The notes under the pieces are model-generated. The model saw only the letters and a program-made list of their open reading frames with translations. It ran no database searches and was not told where the DNA came from. Made by a program: the position numbers and the translations under genes. Below are positions 8,566-15,045 of a DNA stretch of 16,889 nucleotides, one piece after another (position 1 is the stretch's first letter; the number at the start of each line of letters is the position of its first letter). The DNA comes from JBBPYA01 sp038200385 (GTDB lineage Bacteria > Actinomycetota > Actinomycetes > Mycobacteriales > Geodermatophilaceae): the NCBI GenBank assembly GCA_038200385.1, contig JBBPYA010000239.1, positions 1 through 16,889 on the forward strand. The letters run 5' to 3'.

Positions 8566-8751
8566 ATGGCCAAGAAGGCGCTGGTCAACAAGGCCAACCG
8601 CAAGCAGAAGTTCGCCGTCCGGAGCTACCGTCGCTGCCAGCGGTGCGGACGGCCGCGCGCGGTCTTCCGCACGTTCGGGCTGTGCCGAATCTGCCTGCGC
8701 GAGATGGCCCACGCCGGCGAACTGCCCGGCGTGACGAAAAGCAGCTGGTAA
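8566..8751 (+). CDS. rpsZ: 30S ribosomal protein S14, short zinc-binding type
   Basis: S14 of the short type (61 aa) assembles late into the 30S head. The zinc ribbon is complete: Cys24, Cys27, Cys40 and Cys43 in CQRCGRPRAVFRTFGLCRIC. The conserved C terminus AHAGELPGVTKSSW is intact. The length of 61 aa is exactly that of the zinc (C+) form, as opposed to about 101 aa for the zinc-free form. The ATG at 8566 has AAGGAG at 8552-8557, 8 bases upstream. Lying between rplE and rpsH is the standard spc order. The gene is often also called rpsN. Confidence 0.97.
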   Translation: MAKKALVNKANRKQKFAVRSYRRCQRCGRPRAVFRTFGLCRICLREMAHAGELPGVTKSSW

Positions 8752-8821
8752 ACCCACCTCTTCGCCGTAGGCCCGAGTAGGGAACCCCGGCGGGAAGAAG
8801 AAAGGCAGAAGTGCCACTCCG

Positions 8822-9226
8822 ATGATGACCGACCCGATCGCGGACATGCTCACCCGTCTGCGCAACGCCAACTCGGCGTACCACGACGACGTGGCCATGC
8901 CGCATTCCAAGCTGAAGGTGCACGTGGCCGAGATCCTGCAGCAGGAGGGCTACATCGCCAGCTGGACCGTGGCCGACGCCCCCGAGGGGCAGGTCGGCAA
9001 GGTACTCACGGTGCAGCTGAAGTACGGTCCGAACCGCGAGCGCAGCATCGCCGGTCTGCGACGGGTGTCCAAGCCCGGCCTGCGGGTGTACGCCCAGTCC
9101 ACCGGGCTGCCCAAGGTGCTGGGCGGGTTGGGCGTGGCGATCATCTCCACGTCCACCGGACTGCTCACCGACAAGCAGGCCAACAAGCGCAAGGTAGGCG
9201 GGGAAGTCCTCGCCTACGTCTGGTAG
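8822..9226 (+). CDS. rpsH: 30S ribosomal protein S8
   Basis: S8 (134 aa) binds the central domain of 16S rRNA and, in E. coli, represses the spc operon. Family motifs are MTDPIADMLTRLRNANSAYHD, MPHSKLKVHVAEILQQEGYI, and the C-terminal STSTGLLTDKQANKRKVGGEVLAYVW. Two adjacent ATGs, 8822 and 8825, can start it; the first is listed. The nearest purine-rich site, GAAGAAAGG (8797-8805), is 16 bases away, unusually far for this operon. The 70-base spacer 8752-8821 contains only short, weak potential pairing (for example CCCG with CGGG). Confidence 0.95.
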   Translation: MMTDPIADMLTRLRNANSAYHDDVAMPHSKLKVHVAEILQQEGYIASWTVADAPEGQVGKVLTVQLKYGPNRERSIAGLRRVSKPGLRVYAQSTGLPKVLGGLGVAIISTSTGLLTDKQANKRKVGGEVLAYVW

Positions 9227-9237
9227 GGGAGGAACGC

Positions 9238-9777
9238 ATGTCTCGCATCGGAAGGCTGCCCATCCCCGTGCCCAGCGGCGTCGACGTCGACATCGACGGG
9301 CGGGCGGTGACGGTCAAGGGACCGAAGGGCACGTTGACCCACACCGTCGCCGCGCCCATCCAGGTCGCCCGCGCCGACGACGGCCAGCTGCAGGTGACCC
9401 GTCCCGACGACGAGCGGGAGAGCCGCTCGCTGCACGGGCTGTCCCGCACCCTGATCTCCAACATGGTCGTCGGCGTCACCGCCGGCTACTCCAAGGCGAT
9501 GGAGATTGTCGGCGTCGGCTACCGGGTCCAGGCCCGCGGGCGGGACCTGGAGTTCGCGCTCGGTTTCAGCCACCCCGTCCACATCGTGGCGCCGGAGGGC
9601 ATCGACTTCGCCGTCCAGGCACCGACCCGGTTCACCGTGTCGGGGATCGACAAGCAACAGGTCGGCGAGGTGGCCGCCAAGATCCGCAAGCTGCGCAAGC
9701 CCGACCCGTACAAGGGCAAGGGCGTGCGTTACCAGGGCGAGGTTGTTCGTCGCAAGGTCGGAAAGACGGGTAAGTGA
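9238..9777 (+). CDS. rplF: 50S ribosomal protein L6
   Basis: L6 (179 aa) lies near the sarcin-ricin loop at the factor-binding site. The N-terminal MSRIGRLPIPVPSGVDVDI, the central LHGLSRTLISNMVVGVTAGYSKAMEIVGVGYR and the C-terminal signature RKPDPYKGKGVRYQGE are all present at family length. The ATG at 9238 follows GGGGAGGA (9227-9233) and lies 11 bases after the rpsH stop. The TGA overlaps the rplR start in a GTGATG junction. Confidence 0.98.
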   Translation: MSRIGRLPIPVPSGVDVDIDGRAVTVKGPKGTLTHTVAAPIQVARADDGQLQVTRPDDERESRSLHGLSRTLISNMVVGVTAGYSKAMEIVGVGYRVQARGRDLEFALGFSHPVHIVAPEGIDFAVQAPTRFTVSGIDKQQVGEVAAKIRKLRKPDPYKGKGVRYQGEVVRRKVGKTGK

Positions 9778-10145
9778 TGGGAAACGACATCTCCAAGGCG
9801 CGCCGGCTCGGCCGCGCCTCGCGGCACTTCCGGTTGCGCAAGAAGGTCGCCGGCACGCCGGCGCGGCCCAGGCTCGTGGTCAGCCGCTCCACGCGGCACA
9901 TCCACGTGCAGATCGTCGACGACTCGGCCGGGCGTACCCTGGCCGCGGCCTCCACGATGGACTCGTCCATCCGCGGCTCCGACGGCGACAAGTCCGCGCA
10001 CGCCGCGCGGGTCGGCGAGCTGATCGCGACCCGGGCGCTGGACGCCGGCATCTCCACGGTCGTGTTCGACCGGGGCGGCAACCGCTACCAGGGCCGGATC
10101 GCGGCGCTGGCCACGGCCGCCCGAGAGGGTGGCCTGGACTTCTGA
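9777..10145 (+). CDS. rplR: 50S ribosomal protein L18
   Basis: L18 (122 aa) binds 5S rRNA together with L5. It has the basic N-terminal region RRLGRASRHFRLRKKVAGTPARPRLVVSRSTRHIHVQI and the diagnostic C terminus FDRGGNRYQGRIAALATAAREGGLDF. The ATG at 9777 shares its A with the rplF TGA. An in-frame GTG at 9774 is the alternative. The Shine-Dalgarno is modest (GGAAAGACGGG, 9760-9770). The TGA stop (10143-10145) itself overlaps an ATG that opens a 14-codon mini-ORF leading to rpsE. Confidence 0.96.
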   Translation: MGNDISKARRLGRASRHFRLRKKVAGTPARPRLVVSRSTRHIHVQIVDDSAGRTLAAASTMDSSIRGSDGDKSAHAARVGELIATRALDAGISTVVFDRGGNRYQGRIAALATAAREGGLDF

Positions 10146-10189
10146 TGGCAGCACCGACGAGCACGACCCGAACTGTAAGGAGCACCTGA
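10145..10189 (+). other. 14-codon mini-ORF bridging rplR and rpsE
   Basis: The open frame encodes MAAPTSTTRTVRST. Its ATG overlaps the rplR TGA by one base (TGATG) and its TGA overlaps the rpsE ATG by one base (TGATG). It fills the whole 43-base gap, so a ribosome finishing rplR could move through it into rpsE. The rpsE Shine-Dalgarno (AAGGAG, 10177-10182) lies within it. Whether it is translated is unknown; the arrangement could be chance. Confidence 0.35.
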
Positions 10190-10782
10190 TGCCTGGACCG
10201 CAGCGCCGAGGCGGCACGACCGGCGGTGACCGCCGGGACGGCGGCCGGGGCGGCAATGCCCCCGACAAGAGCGCGCACATCGAGCGCGTCGTCGCGATCA
10301 ACCGGGTGGCGAAGGTGGTCAAGGGTGGCCGCCGGTTCAGCTTCACCGCCCTGGTCGTCGTCGGTGACGGCGACGGGACCGTCGGCGTCGGATACGGCAA
10401 GGCCAAGGAGGTGCCGGCGGCGATCGCCAAGGGCGTCGAGGAGGCCAAGAAGAACTTCTTCAAGGTGCCCCGTATCGCCTCCACCATCCCGCACCCGGTG
10501 CAGGGGGAGAAGGCGGCCGGCGTCGTGCTGCTCAAGCCGGCCAGCCCGGGTACCGGTGTCATCGCCGGTGGTCCGGTCCGCGCCGTACTGGAGTGCGCCG
10601 GCATCCACGACGTGCTGTCCAAGAGCCTCGGCTCGTCCAACCCGATCAACATCGTGCATGCGACCGTGGCGGCACTGCGGGGCCTGGTCCGCCCGGAGGA
10701 GATCGCGGCCCGCCGTGGGCTCCCCCTGGAGGACGTCGCCCCCGCGGCGATGCTGCGCGCGCGGGCCGGGCAGGCGGTCTGA
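10189..10782 (+). CDS. rpsE: 30S ribosomal protein S5
   Basis: S5 (197 aa) affects translational fidelity and sits at the mRNA entry tunnel. The core has VVKGGRRFSFTALVVVGDGDG, VGVGYGKAKEVPAAIAKGVEEAKKN, GVIAGGPVRAVLECAGIHDVLSKSLGSSNPIN. The Gly/Arg-rich N-terminal extension (GPQRRGGTTGGDRRDGGRGG) is typical of actinobacteria. The ATG at 10189 is fixed by AAGGAG at 10177-10182 and the conserved MPGPQRRG start. An in-frame ATG at 10129 lies inside rplR and lacks homology. Three bases separate its stop from rpmD's ATG. Confidence 0.97.
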   Translation: MPGPQRRGGTTGGDRRDGGRGGNAPDKSAHIERVVAINRVAKVVKGGRRFSFTALVVVGDGDGTVGVGYGKAKEVPAAIAKGVEEAKKNFFKVPRIASTIPHPVQGEKAAGVVLLKPASPGTGVIAGGPVRAVLECAGIHDVLSKSLGSSNPINIVHATVAALRGLVRPEEIAARRGLPLEDVAPAAMLRARAGQAV

Positions 10783-10785
10783 GCC

Positions 10786-10983
10786 ATGGCGCAGCTCCGG
10801 GTGACCCAGACCCGATCGGTGATCGGGACGAAGAAGAACCAGCGCGCGACCCTGCGCTCGCTGGGACTGAAGAGGATTCATGACGTCGTCGTCCGCGAGG
10901 ACCGCCCGGAGTTCAGGGGGATGGTCGACACCGTCACCCACCTGGTCTCCGTCGAGGTCGTCGACGAGCCGGCCGACAGCTGA
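10786..10983 (+). CDS. rpmD: 50S ribosomal protein L30
   Basis: L30 (65 aa) is a small ferredoxin-like-fold large-subunit protein. The sequence AQLRVTQTRSVIGTKKNQRATLRSLGLKRIHDVVVREDRPEFRGMVDTVTHLVSVEVVDE follows the family pattern, including the central RxTLRSLGL. Length is normal with a short acidic end. The ATG at 10786 has a weak upstream AGGCGG (10772-10777), so coupling to rpsE, whose stop is three bases away, is likely. Confidence 0.96.
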   Translation: MAQLRVTQTRSVIGTKKNQRATLRSLGLKRIHDVVVREDRPEFRGMVDTVTHLVSVEVVDEPADS

Positions 10984-10994
10984 GAGGTTTGGCA

Positions 10995-11438
10995 ATGATC
11001 AAGGTCCACCACCTGCGACCGGCTCCCGGCTCGCACACCGCCAAGACCCGCGTGGGACGCGGTGAGGCCGGGACCCGCGGCAAGACCGCCGGCCGCGGAA
11101 CCAAGGGCACCAAGGCGCGTTACCAGGTGCCAGCCCGCTTCGAGGGCGGGCAGACCCCGATCAACATGCGGCTGCCGAAGCTGAAGGGGTTCCACAACCG
11201 CTTCGCCACGTCCTACCAGGTTGTGAACGTGGAGCGGCTCGCGGCGCTGTTCCCCGACGGCGGCGCGATCGGACCGGAGGAGCTGGTCTCGGCCGGCGCG
11301 GTCCGGCGCAATGAGTTGATCAAGGTCCTCGGCGACGGCGACCTCGGCGGGATCACGCTGCGGGTCACCGCGCACAAGTTCTCCGGCTCCGCCCGGGACA
11401 AGATCACCGCGGCCGGCGGGACCGTGACCGAGCTGTAA
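10995..11438 (+). CDS. rplO: 50S ribosomal protein L15
   Basis: L15 (147 aa) is a late-assembly large-subunit protein with an extended basic N-terminal arm: KVHHLRPAPGSHTAKTRVGRGEAGTRGKTAGRGTKGTKAR. It also has the GGQTPINMRLPKLKGF motif and the C-terminal domain ending in ITAAGGTVTEL. ATG 10995 is chosen because GAGAGG (10982-10987) lies 7 bases upstream; an in-frame TTG at 10989 is too close to it. It closes the spc operon and is followed at once by a hairpin. Confidence 0.97.
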   Translation: MIKVHHLRPAPGSHTAKTRVGRGEAGTRGKTAGRGTKGTKARYQVPARFEGGQTPINMRLPKLKGFHNRFATSYQVVNVERLAALFPDGGAIGPEELVSAGAVRRNELIKVLGDGDLGGITLRVTAHKFSGSARDKITAAGGTVTEL

Positions 11439-11440
11439 CG

Positions 11441-11469
11441 GTCCGCTCCGGGCCGACCGCGGGGCGGAC
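11441..11469 (+). terminator. Terminator-like hairpin after rplO
   Basis: GTCCGCTCC (11441-11449) pairs with GGGGCGGAC (11461-11469) as a 9-bp stem with one T-G pair and an 11-base loop. It starts two bases after the rplO TAA. There is no downstream T-run. In high-GC actinobacteria hairpins without a T-run can terminate or slow polymerase, but this one is a candidate only. Confidence 0.45.
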
Positions 11470-11475
11470 GGGCAC

Positions 11476-11484
11476 TGTTACAGT
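11476..11484 (+). promoter_or_regulatory. Candidate extended -10 promoter for secY
   Basis: TGTTACAGT reads as TGN followed by TACAGT, which fits the TANNNT -10 element of actinobacterial housekeeping sigma factors with an extended -10. No TTG-type -35 is visible 16-19 bases upstream. A start point would fall near 11491, giving a leader of about 118 bases before secY. The call rests on the motif alone. Confidence 0.3.
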
Positions 11485-11489
11485 CCTAG

Positions 11490-11590
11490 AGCCGACCCGG
11501 TCGGCTGCCGCACGCTATCCGGCTGTGGCGCCGCGCCCGCATCCCAGGCGCGGTCGCTTGGCCGTCGTCGTCCGACCCGCGGCCGGGTCG
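11490..11590 (+). promoter_or_regulatory. Three successive hairpins in the secY leader
   Basis: Stem 1 is AGCCGAC/GTCGGCT (11490-11506, 3-base loop). Stem 2 is CCGCGCC/GGCGCGG (11531-11553, 9-base loop). Stem 3 is CGACCCG/CGGGTCG (11573-11590, loop CGGC). Stem 3 ends seven bases before the AGGAGGA at 11598-11604. High G+C makes chance pairing common, so the regulatory reading is tentative. No gene is seen in 11439-11608. Confidence 0.35.
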
Positions 11591-11608
11591 ACCTAGCAGG
11601 AGGACCGT

Positions 11609-12925
11609 GTGCTCAGCGCGTTCGTATCGGCGTTCCGGACGCCCGACCTGCGCAAGAAGCTGCTCTTCACGCTGGGCATCATCGCGCTGTACAGGCTGGG
11701 CTCCAGCGTTCCCGGCCCGGGGGTCGCCTACGCCAACCTGAACACCTGCCTGACCAACGCCCAGAACGGCGCGCAGCGCGACATCTACTCGCTGGTCAAC
11801 CTGTTCAGCGGCGGCGCGCTGCTGCGACTGTCGGTCTTCGCGCTCGGGATCATGCCCTACATCACGGCCAGCATCATCGTGCAGCTGCTGGTGGTGGTCA
11901 TCCCGCGGTTCGAGCAGTTGAAGAAGGAAGGGCAGTCCGGGCAGACCAAACTGACCCAGTACACCCGTTACCTCACGATCGCGCTGGCGATCTTGCAGTC
12001 CACCGGCATCGTGGCGCTGGCCCGCAGCGGTCAGCTGTTCCCCGGCTGCCAGCTCCCCCTGATCCCGAACCAGTCGATCTTCACCCAGGTCACTCTCGTC
12101 ATCGCGTTGACCGCCGGCACCGGCGTGATCATGTGGCTCGGCGAGCTGCTCACCGAAAAGGGTGTCGGCAACGGGATGTCGGTGCTGATCTTCACGTCGA
12201 TCGCGGCGCGGATGCCGGCCGAGGGCGGCAACATCCTGCAGGACCGCGGCGGCTTCGTGTTCTTCCTGGTCTGCCTGCTCGGGTTGGTCATCATCACCTC
12301 GGTGGTCTACGTCGAGCAGGCCCAGCGCCGGATCCCGGTCCAGTACGCCAAGCGGATGGTCGGGCGGCGGATGTACGGCGGGACGTCGACGTACCTGCCG
12401 CTGAAGGTCAACCAGGCCGGTGTCATCCCGGTGATCTTCGCCAGCTCCCTGCTCTACCTGCCTCAGCTGCTCCAACAGCTGCAGAGCAACCAGACCGGGG
12501 CGTTCGCGTCGTTCGTTGCCAACTACGTCGTCGATCAGGGCAGTCCGGTGCACATCGCGCTGTACTTCGCCCTGATCGTCTTCTTCACCTACTTCTACGT
12601 CTCCATCACGTTCAACCCCGAGGAACGCGCCGACGACATGAAGAAGTACGGCGGCTTCATCCCGGGCATCCGCCCGGGTCGGCCGACCGCGGAGTACCTG
12701 TCCTTCGTGCTGTCCCGGATCACCCTGCCGGGCTCGATCTACCTCGGAACCGTGGCCGTGCTGCCCAACCTGCTGCTGTCGGTCACCAGCAGCGCCGGGC
12801 AAGCCAGCCAGAACTTCCCGTTCGGCGGTACGGCGGTGCTGATCATGGTTGGTGTCGGCCTGGAGACGGTCAAGCAGATCGAGAGCCAGTTGCAGCAGCG
12901 CAACTACGAAGGGTTCCTCCGCTAG
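11609..12925 (+). CDS. secY: Preprotein translocase subunit SecY
   Basis: SecY (438 aa) is the ten-helix channel of the Sec translocon in the cytoplasmic membrane. The sequence starts with the cytosolic FRTPDLRKKLLFTLGIIALYRLGSSVPGPGV. It has the TM2 pore segment GIMPYITASIIVQLL (about residues 80-94), GVGNGMSVLIF, and the fourth cytosolic loop with QRRIPVQYAKRMVGRRMYGG. The fifth loop is NPEERADDMKKYGGFIPGIRPG, and the C-terminal segment is VGVGLETVKQIESQLQQRNYEGFLR. The GTG at 11609 has AGGAGGA at 11598-11604; a GTG two bases earlier is out of frame. The TAG overlaps the adk GTG by one base. The structured 170-base spacer suggests it begins its own transcription unit or is separately controlled. 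Confidence 0.97.
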   Translation: MLSAFVSAFRTPDLRKKLLFTLGIIALYRLGSSVPGPGVAYANLNTCLTNAQNGAQRDIYSLVNLFSGGALLRLSVFALGIMPYITASIIVQLLVVVIPRFEQLKKEGQSGQTKLTQYTRYLTIALAILQSTGIVALARSGQLFPGCQLPLIPNQSIFTQVTLVIALTAGTGVIMWLGELLTEKGVGNGMSVLIFTSIAARMPAEGGNILQDRGGFVFFLVCLLGLVIITSVVYVEQAQRRIPVQYAKRMVGRRMYGGTSTYLPLKVNQAGVIPVIFASSLLYLPQLLQQLQSNQTGAFASFVANYVVDQGSPVHIALYFALIVFFTYFYVSITFNPEERADDMKKYGGFIPGIRPGRPTAEYLSFVLSRITLPGSIYLGTVAVLPNLLLSVTSSAGQASQNFPFGGTAVLIMVGVGLETVKQIESQLQQRNYEGFLR

Positions 12926-13584
12926 TGAGCTTCCGGCTGGTGCTGGTCGGACCTCCTGGCGCGGGCAAGGGCACCCAGGCCAAGTTCCTGGCGGAGAAGT
13001 TCGCGATCCTCGCGATCTCCACCGGCGACATCTTCCGGGCCAACGTGGGCAGCGGGACCGAGCTCGGACTCGAGGCCAAGCGCTTCATGGACGCCGGTGA
13101 CCTGGTCCCGGACAGCGTCACGATCGCGATGGTGCGCGACCGGCTGGCCCAGGACGACGCGGACAACGGGTTCCTGCTCGACGGGTTCCCGCGCAACGTG
13201 GAGCAGGCCGAGGCGCTGGAGTCGCTGCTCGATGAGCTGGACGTGCGGCTGGACGCGGTGCTGGAGCTGCAGGTGGACAGTGAGGAGATCATCCGCCGGC
13301 TGGCCGGACGCCGGACCTGCCACGGCTGCGGGCAGATCTGGCACGTCGACTACGACCCCACCAAGGCTCCCGGGATCTGCGACAGCTGCGGCGGCGAGCT
13401 GTACCAGCGCGACGACGACCAGCCCGAGACCATCCGGCGCCGCCTCGAGGTGTACCAGGAGCAGACCGCCCCGCTCGTCGACTTCTACTCCCACCGCGGC
13501 ATCCTGGTCGCGCTCTCGGCGATGGGTGACGTGGACGACATCACCGCGCGGGCGGTCGAGATCCTCAAGCAGAGCAACGGCTGA
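12925..13584 (+). CDS. adk: Adenylate kinase, zinc-type LID
   Basis: Adk (219 aa) catalyses ATP + AMP = 2 ADP in the cytosol. The P-loop is GPPGAGKGT (residues 9-17). The AMP-binding parts are STGDIFR and LLDGFPRN (residues 84-91), with Arg90 as the conserved contact. The long LID domain carries a complete four-cysteine motif, Cys132, Cys135, Cys152 and Cys155, spaced CX2C-X16-CX2C, predicting a structural zinc. GELYQRDDDQPETIRRRLEVY follows. The start is GTG 12925, overlapping the secY TAG (TAGTG); the next residues SFRLVLVGPPG match the family start. The nearby upstream sequence has no strong Shine-Dalgarno, so coupling to secY is likely. Confidence 0.97.
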   Translation: MSFRLVLVGPPGAGKGTQAKFLAEKFAILAISTGDIFRANVGSGTELGLEAKRFMDAGDLVPDSVTIAMVRDRLAQDDADNGFLLDGFPRNVEQAEALESLLDELDVRLDAVLELQVDSEEIIRRLAGRRTCHGCGQIWHVDYDPTKAPGICDSCGGELYQRDDDQPETIRRRLEVYQEQTAPLVDFYSHRGILVALSAMGDVDDITARAVEILKQSNG

Positions 13585-13593
13585 GGTGCTCGG

Positions 13594-14448
13594 ATGTCCG
13601 CTCGATGGCTGCCGCGGTTGCGCCGCCGGATGATCCAGCTGAAGGTCCCGGCCGAGATCGACCGGATGCGGGCGGCCGGGCTCGTGGTCGCAGCCGCGCT
13701 GGCCGCCGTCCGGGCCGAGGTCCGCCCCGGGATCACGACCAAGGAACTGGACGAGGTGGCCGAGGCCGTCATCCGCGGACAGGGGGCGGTGCCGTCCTTC
13801 CTGGGCTACCACGGCTTCCCGGCCAGCATCTGCGCCTCGGTCAACGAGGAGGTCGTGCACGGAATCCCGAGCCGGGACCGCACGCTGCACGACGGCGACG
13901 TCGTCTCGATCGACTGCGGCGCGATCGTGGACGGCTACCACGGCGACGCTGCGGTGACCGTGCCGGTCGGCATGGTGTCCGAGCAACTCCGCGAGCTGCT
14001 GGTGGTCACCGAGCGATCACTGTGGGCGGGATTTGCCGCGGCTCGCCCGGGTGGCCGGGTCACTGACATCAGCCACGGCATCGAGACCTCGATCCGGGAA
14101 CACGAGCACCGCTACGGCATCGTGGAGCGCTACGGCGGGCACGGCATCGGCACCGAGATGCACCAGGATCCGCACGTGCTCAACTACGGGCGGCCCGGCC
14201 GCGGCGCCAAGCTGGTCCCGGGCCTGGCGCTGGCGATCGAGCCGATGATCACGATCGGCGATCCGGAGACCCGGGAGCTTGCCGACGGTTGGACCGTCGT
14301 CACGGTGGACGGGTCGTTCGCCGCGCACTTCGAGCACACGTTCACCCTTACCGCGGACGGGCCGTGGGTCCTGACCGCAGAGGACGGCGGAGCGGCCAAG
14401 CTCGCCGAGTTCGCAGTCGTAAGCTCTCACGGGACGGTGACCCGGTGA
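13594..14448 (+). CDS. map: Type I methionine aminopeptidase
   Basis: MetAP removes the initiator methionine from nascent proteins. All five metal ligands can be read: Asp107 (SIDCGA), Asp118 (HGDAAV), His183 (GGHGIG), Glu216 (AIEPM) and Glu247 (FEHTF). The catalytic His89 is in VHGIP. The spacings between these residues agree with the E. coli enzyme except for a two-residue insertion before the third ligand. The ATG at 13594 has GAGGTG (13583-13588), giving 284 aa with a basic 12-residue extension (MSARWLPRLRRR). An ATG at 13630 (MIQLKVPAEIDRMR) matches the bare family start and is an alternative. No N-terminal zinc-finger domain is present. The TGA overlaps the next gene's GTG (GTGA). Confidence 0.96.
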   Translation: MSARWLPRLRRRMIQLKVPAEIDRMRAAGLVVAAALAAVRAEVRPGITTKELDEVAEAVIRGQGAVPSFLGYHGFPASICASVNEEVVHGIPSRDRTLHDGDVVSIDCGAIVDGYHGDAAVTVPVGMVSEQLRELLVVTERSLWAGFAAARPGGRVTDISHGIETSIREHEHRYGIVERYGGHGIGTEMHQDPHVLNYGRPGRGAKLVPGLALAIEPMITIGDPETRELADGWTVVTVDGSFAAHFEHTFTLTADGPWVLTAEDGGAAKLAEFAVVSSHGTVTR

Positions 14449-14984
14449 CCCACCCCGATCCCGGACCGGACCAGGGCGGTCCGGCGCAGCCGGCCCAGGC
14501 CAGCACGCCGGCGCCGGCGCTGCAGATCAGGATCGGGACCGCGGAGCGGGAGGCCGCCGTCGAGCGGCTGCACACCGCGGTCGGGGAGGGCCGCCTCGAC
14601 GTCGCCGAGTTCGACGAGCGGGTGGCGCAGGTGTACGTCGCGCGCACGGCCGGCGACCTCGTCCCGATCACCGCCGACCTGCCGCCAGCGGCGCGCCCCG
14701 CGCCCGCGCCGAGGACCGGGGCGGCGCCCGGACCACGGGTCCCGGTCCCGCAATCAACCGCCGCCCGCGTCCCGGCTGCCCGGCAGCGCGGGGGCAACTG
14801 GTTGTTTTGGGCGTGGCGGGTCTGGGCGACAGCGGTGACGATCAACCTGGTGATCTGGCTCGCGGTGAGCCTGTCCAGCGGGGACTGGGTGTACTTCTGG
14901 CCGATGTGGGTCGCCGGGCCCTGGGGTGCGGTGCTGCTGGTGAACACCGCCTTCAGCGGCGCCGGGCGGCCGCGGCGGCGGTAG
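14445..14984 (+). CDS. DUF1707 domain membrane protein
   Basis: The protein (179 aa) has a Pro/Ala-rich N terminus and then a DUF1707 module at about residues 28-80 (RIGTAEREAAVERLHTAVGE, GRLDVAEFDERVAQVYVART, DLVPITADLP). A Pro/Arg-rich linker follows. Two predicted membrane helices, about 125-144 (WRVWATAVTINLVIWLAVSL) and 149-170 (rich in Trp and aromatic residues), precede a short basic end (GRPRRR). DUF1707 is a small domain common in actinobacteria and often fused to membrane segments; its molecular function is not established. The GTG at 14445 overlaps the map stop by four bases, so it is probably co-translated with map. No gene of this kind belongs to the conserved ribosomal cluster. 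Its stop codon lies inside a 25-bp direct repeat. Confidence 0.85.
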   Translation: MTHPDPGPDQGGPAQPAQASTPAPALQIRIGTAEREAAVERLHTAVGEGRLDVAEFDERVAQVYVARTAGDLVPITADLPPAARPAPAPRTGAAPGPRVPVPQSTAARVPAARQRGGNWLFWAWRVWATAVTINLVIWLAVSLSSGDWVYFWPMWVAGPWGAVLLVNTAFSGAGRPRRR

Positions 14985-15045
14985 CCGAGACAGCGCGGGC
15001 TGACTGCCCACGGCCGCGGTGGTAGCGGGGACAGCGCCGGCTGAC
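14980..15045 (+). repeat. 25-bp imperfect direct repeat at the end of the DUF1707 gene
   Basis: Copy 1 is 14980-15004 and copy 2 is 15021-15045; they match at 22 of 25 positions and are offset by 41 bases. Both contain GGTAGC, GACAGCGC and GGCTGAC. Each copy also contains a short inverted pair, CAGC and GCTG, around a four-base loop. Copy 1 includes the TAG stop of the DUF1707 gene. The origin could be local duplication; no function is evident. Confidence 0.75.

Noticed and set aside
8752..8821. Possible regulatory structure upstream of rpsH
   Set aside because: Only 4-bp pairings with sizeable loops are visible, no better than expected at this G+C content.
11486..12802. Minus-strand open frame of 438 codons opposite secY
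   Set aside because: Very rich in Gln, Arg, Asp and Gly, typical of antisense translation of a GC-rich membrane protein gene.
12133..13584. Apparent fusion frame of 483 codons running through secY into adk
   Set aside because: The upstream part is an alternate frame of secY; the adenylate kinase begins at the GTG at 12925, overlapping the secY stop.
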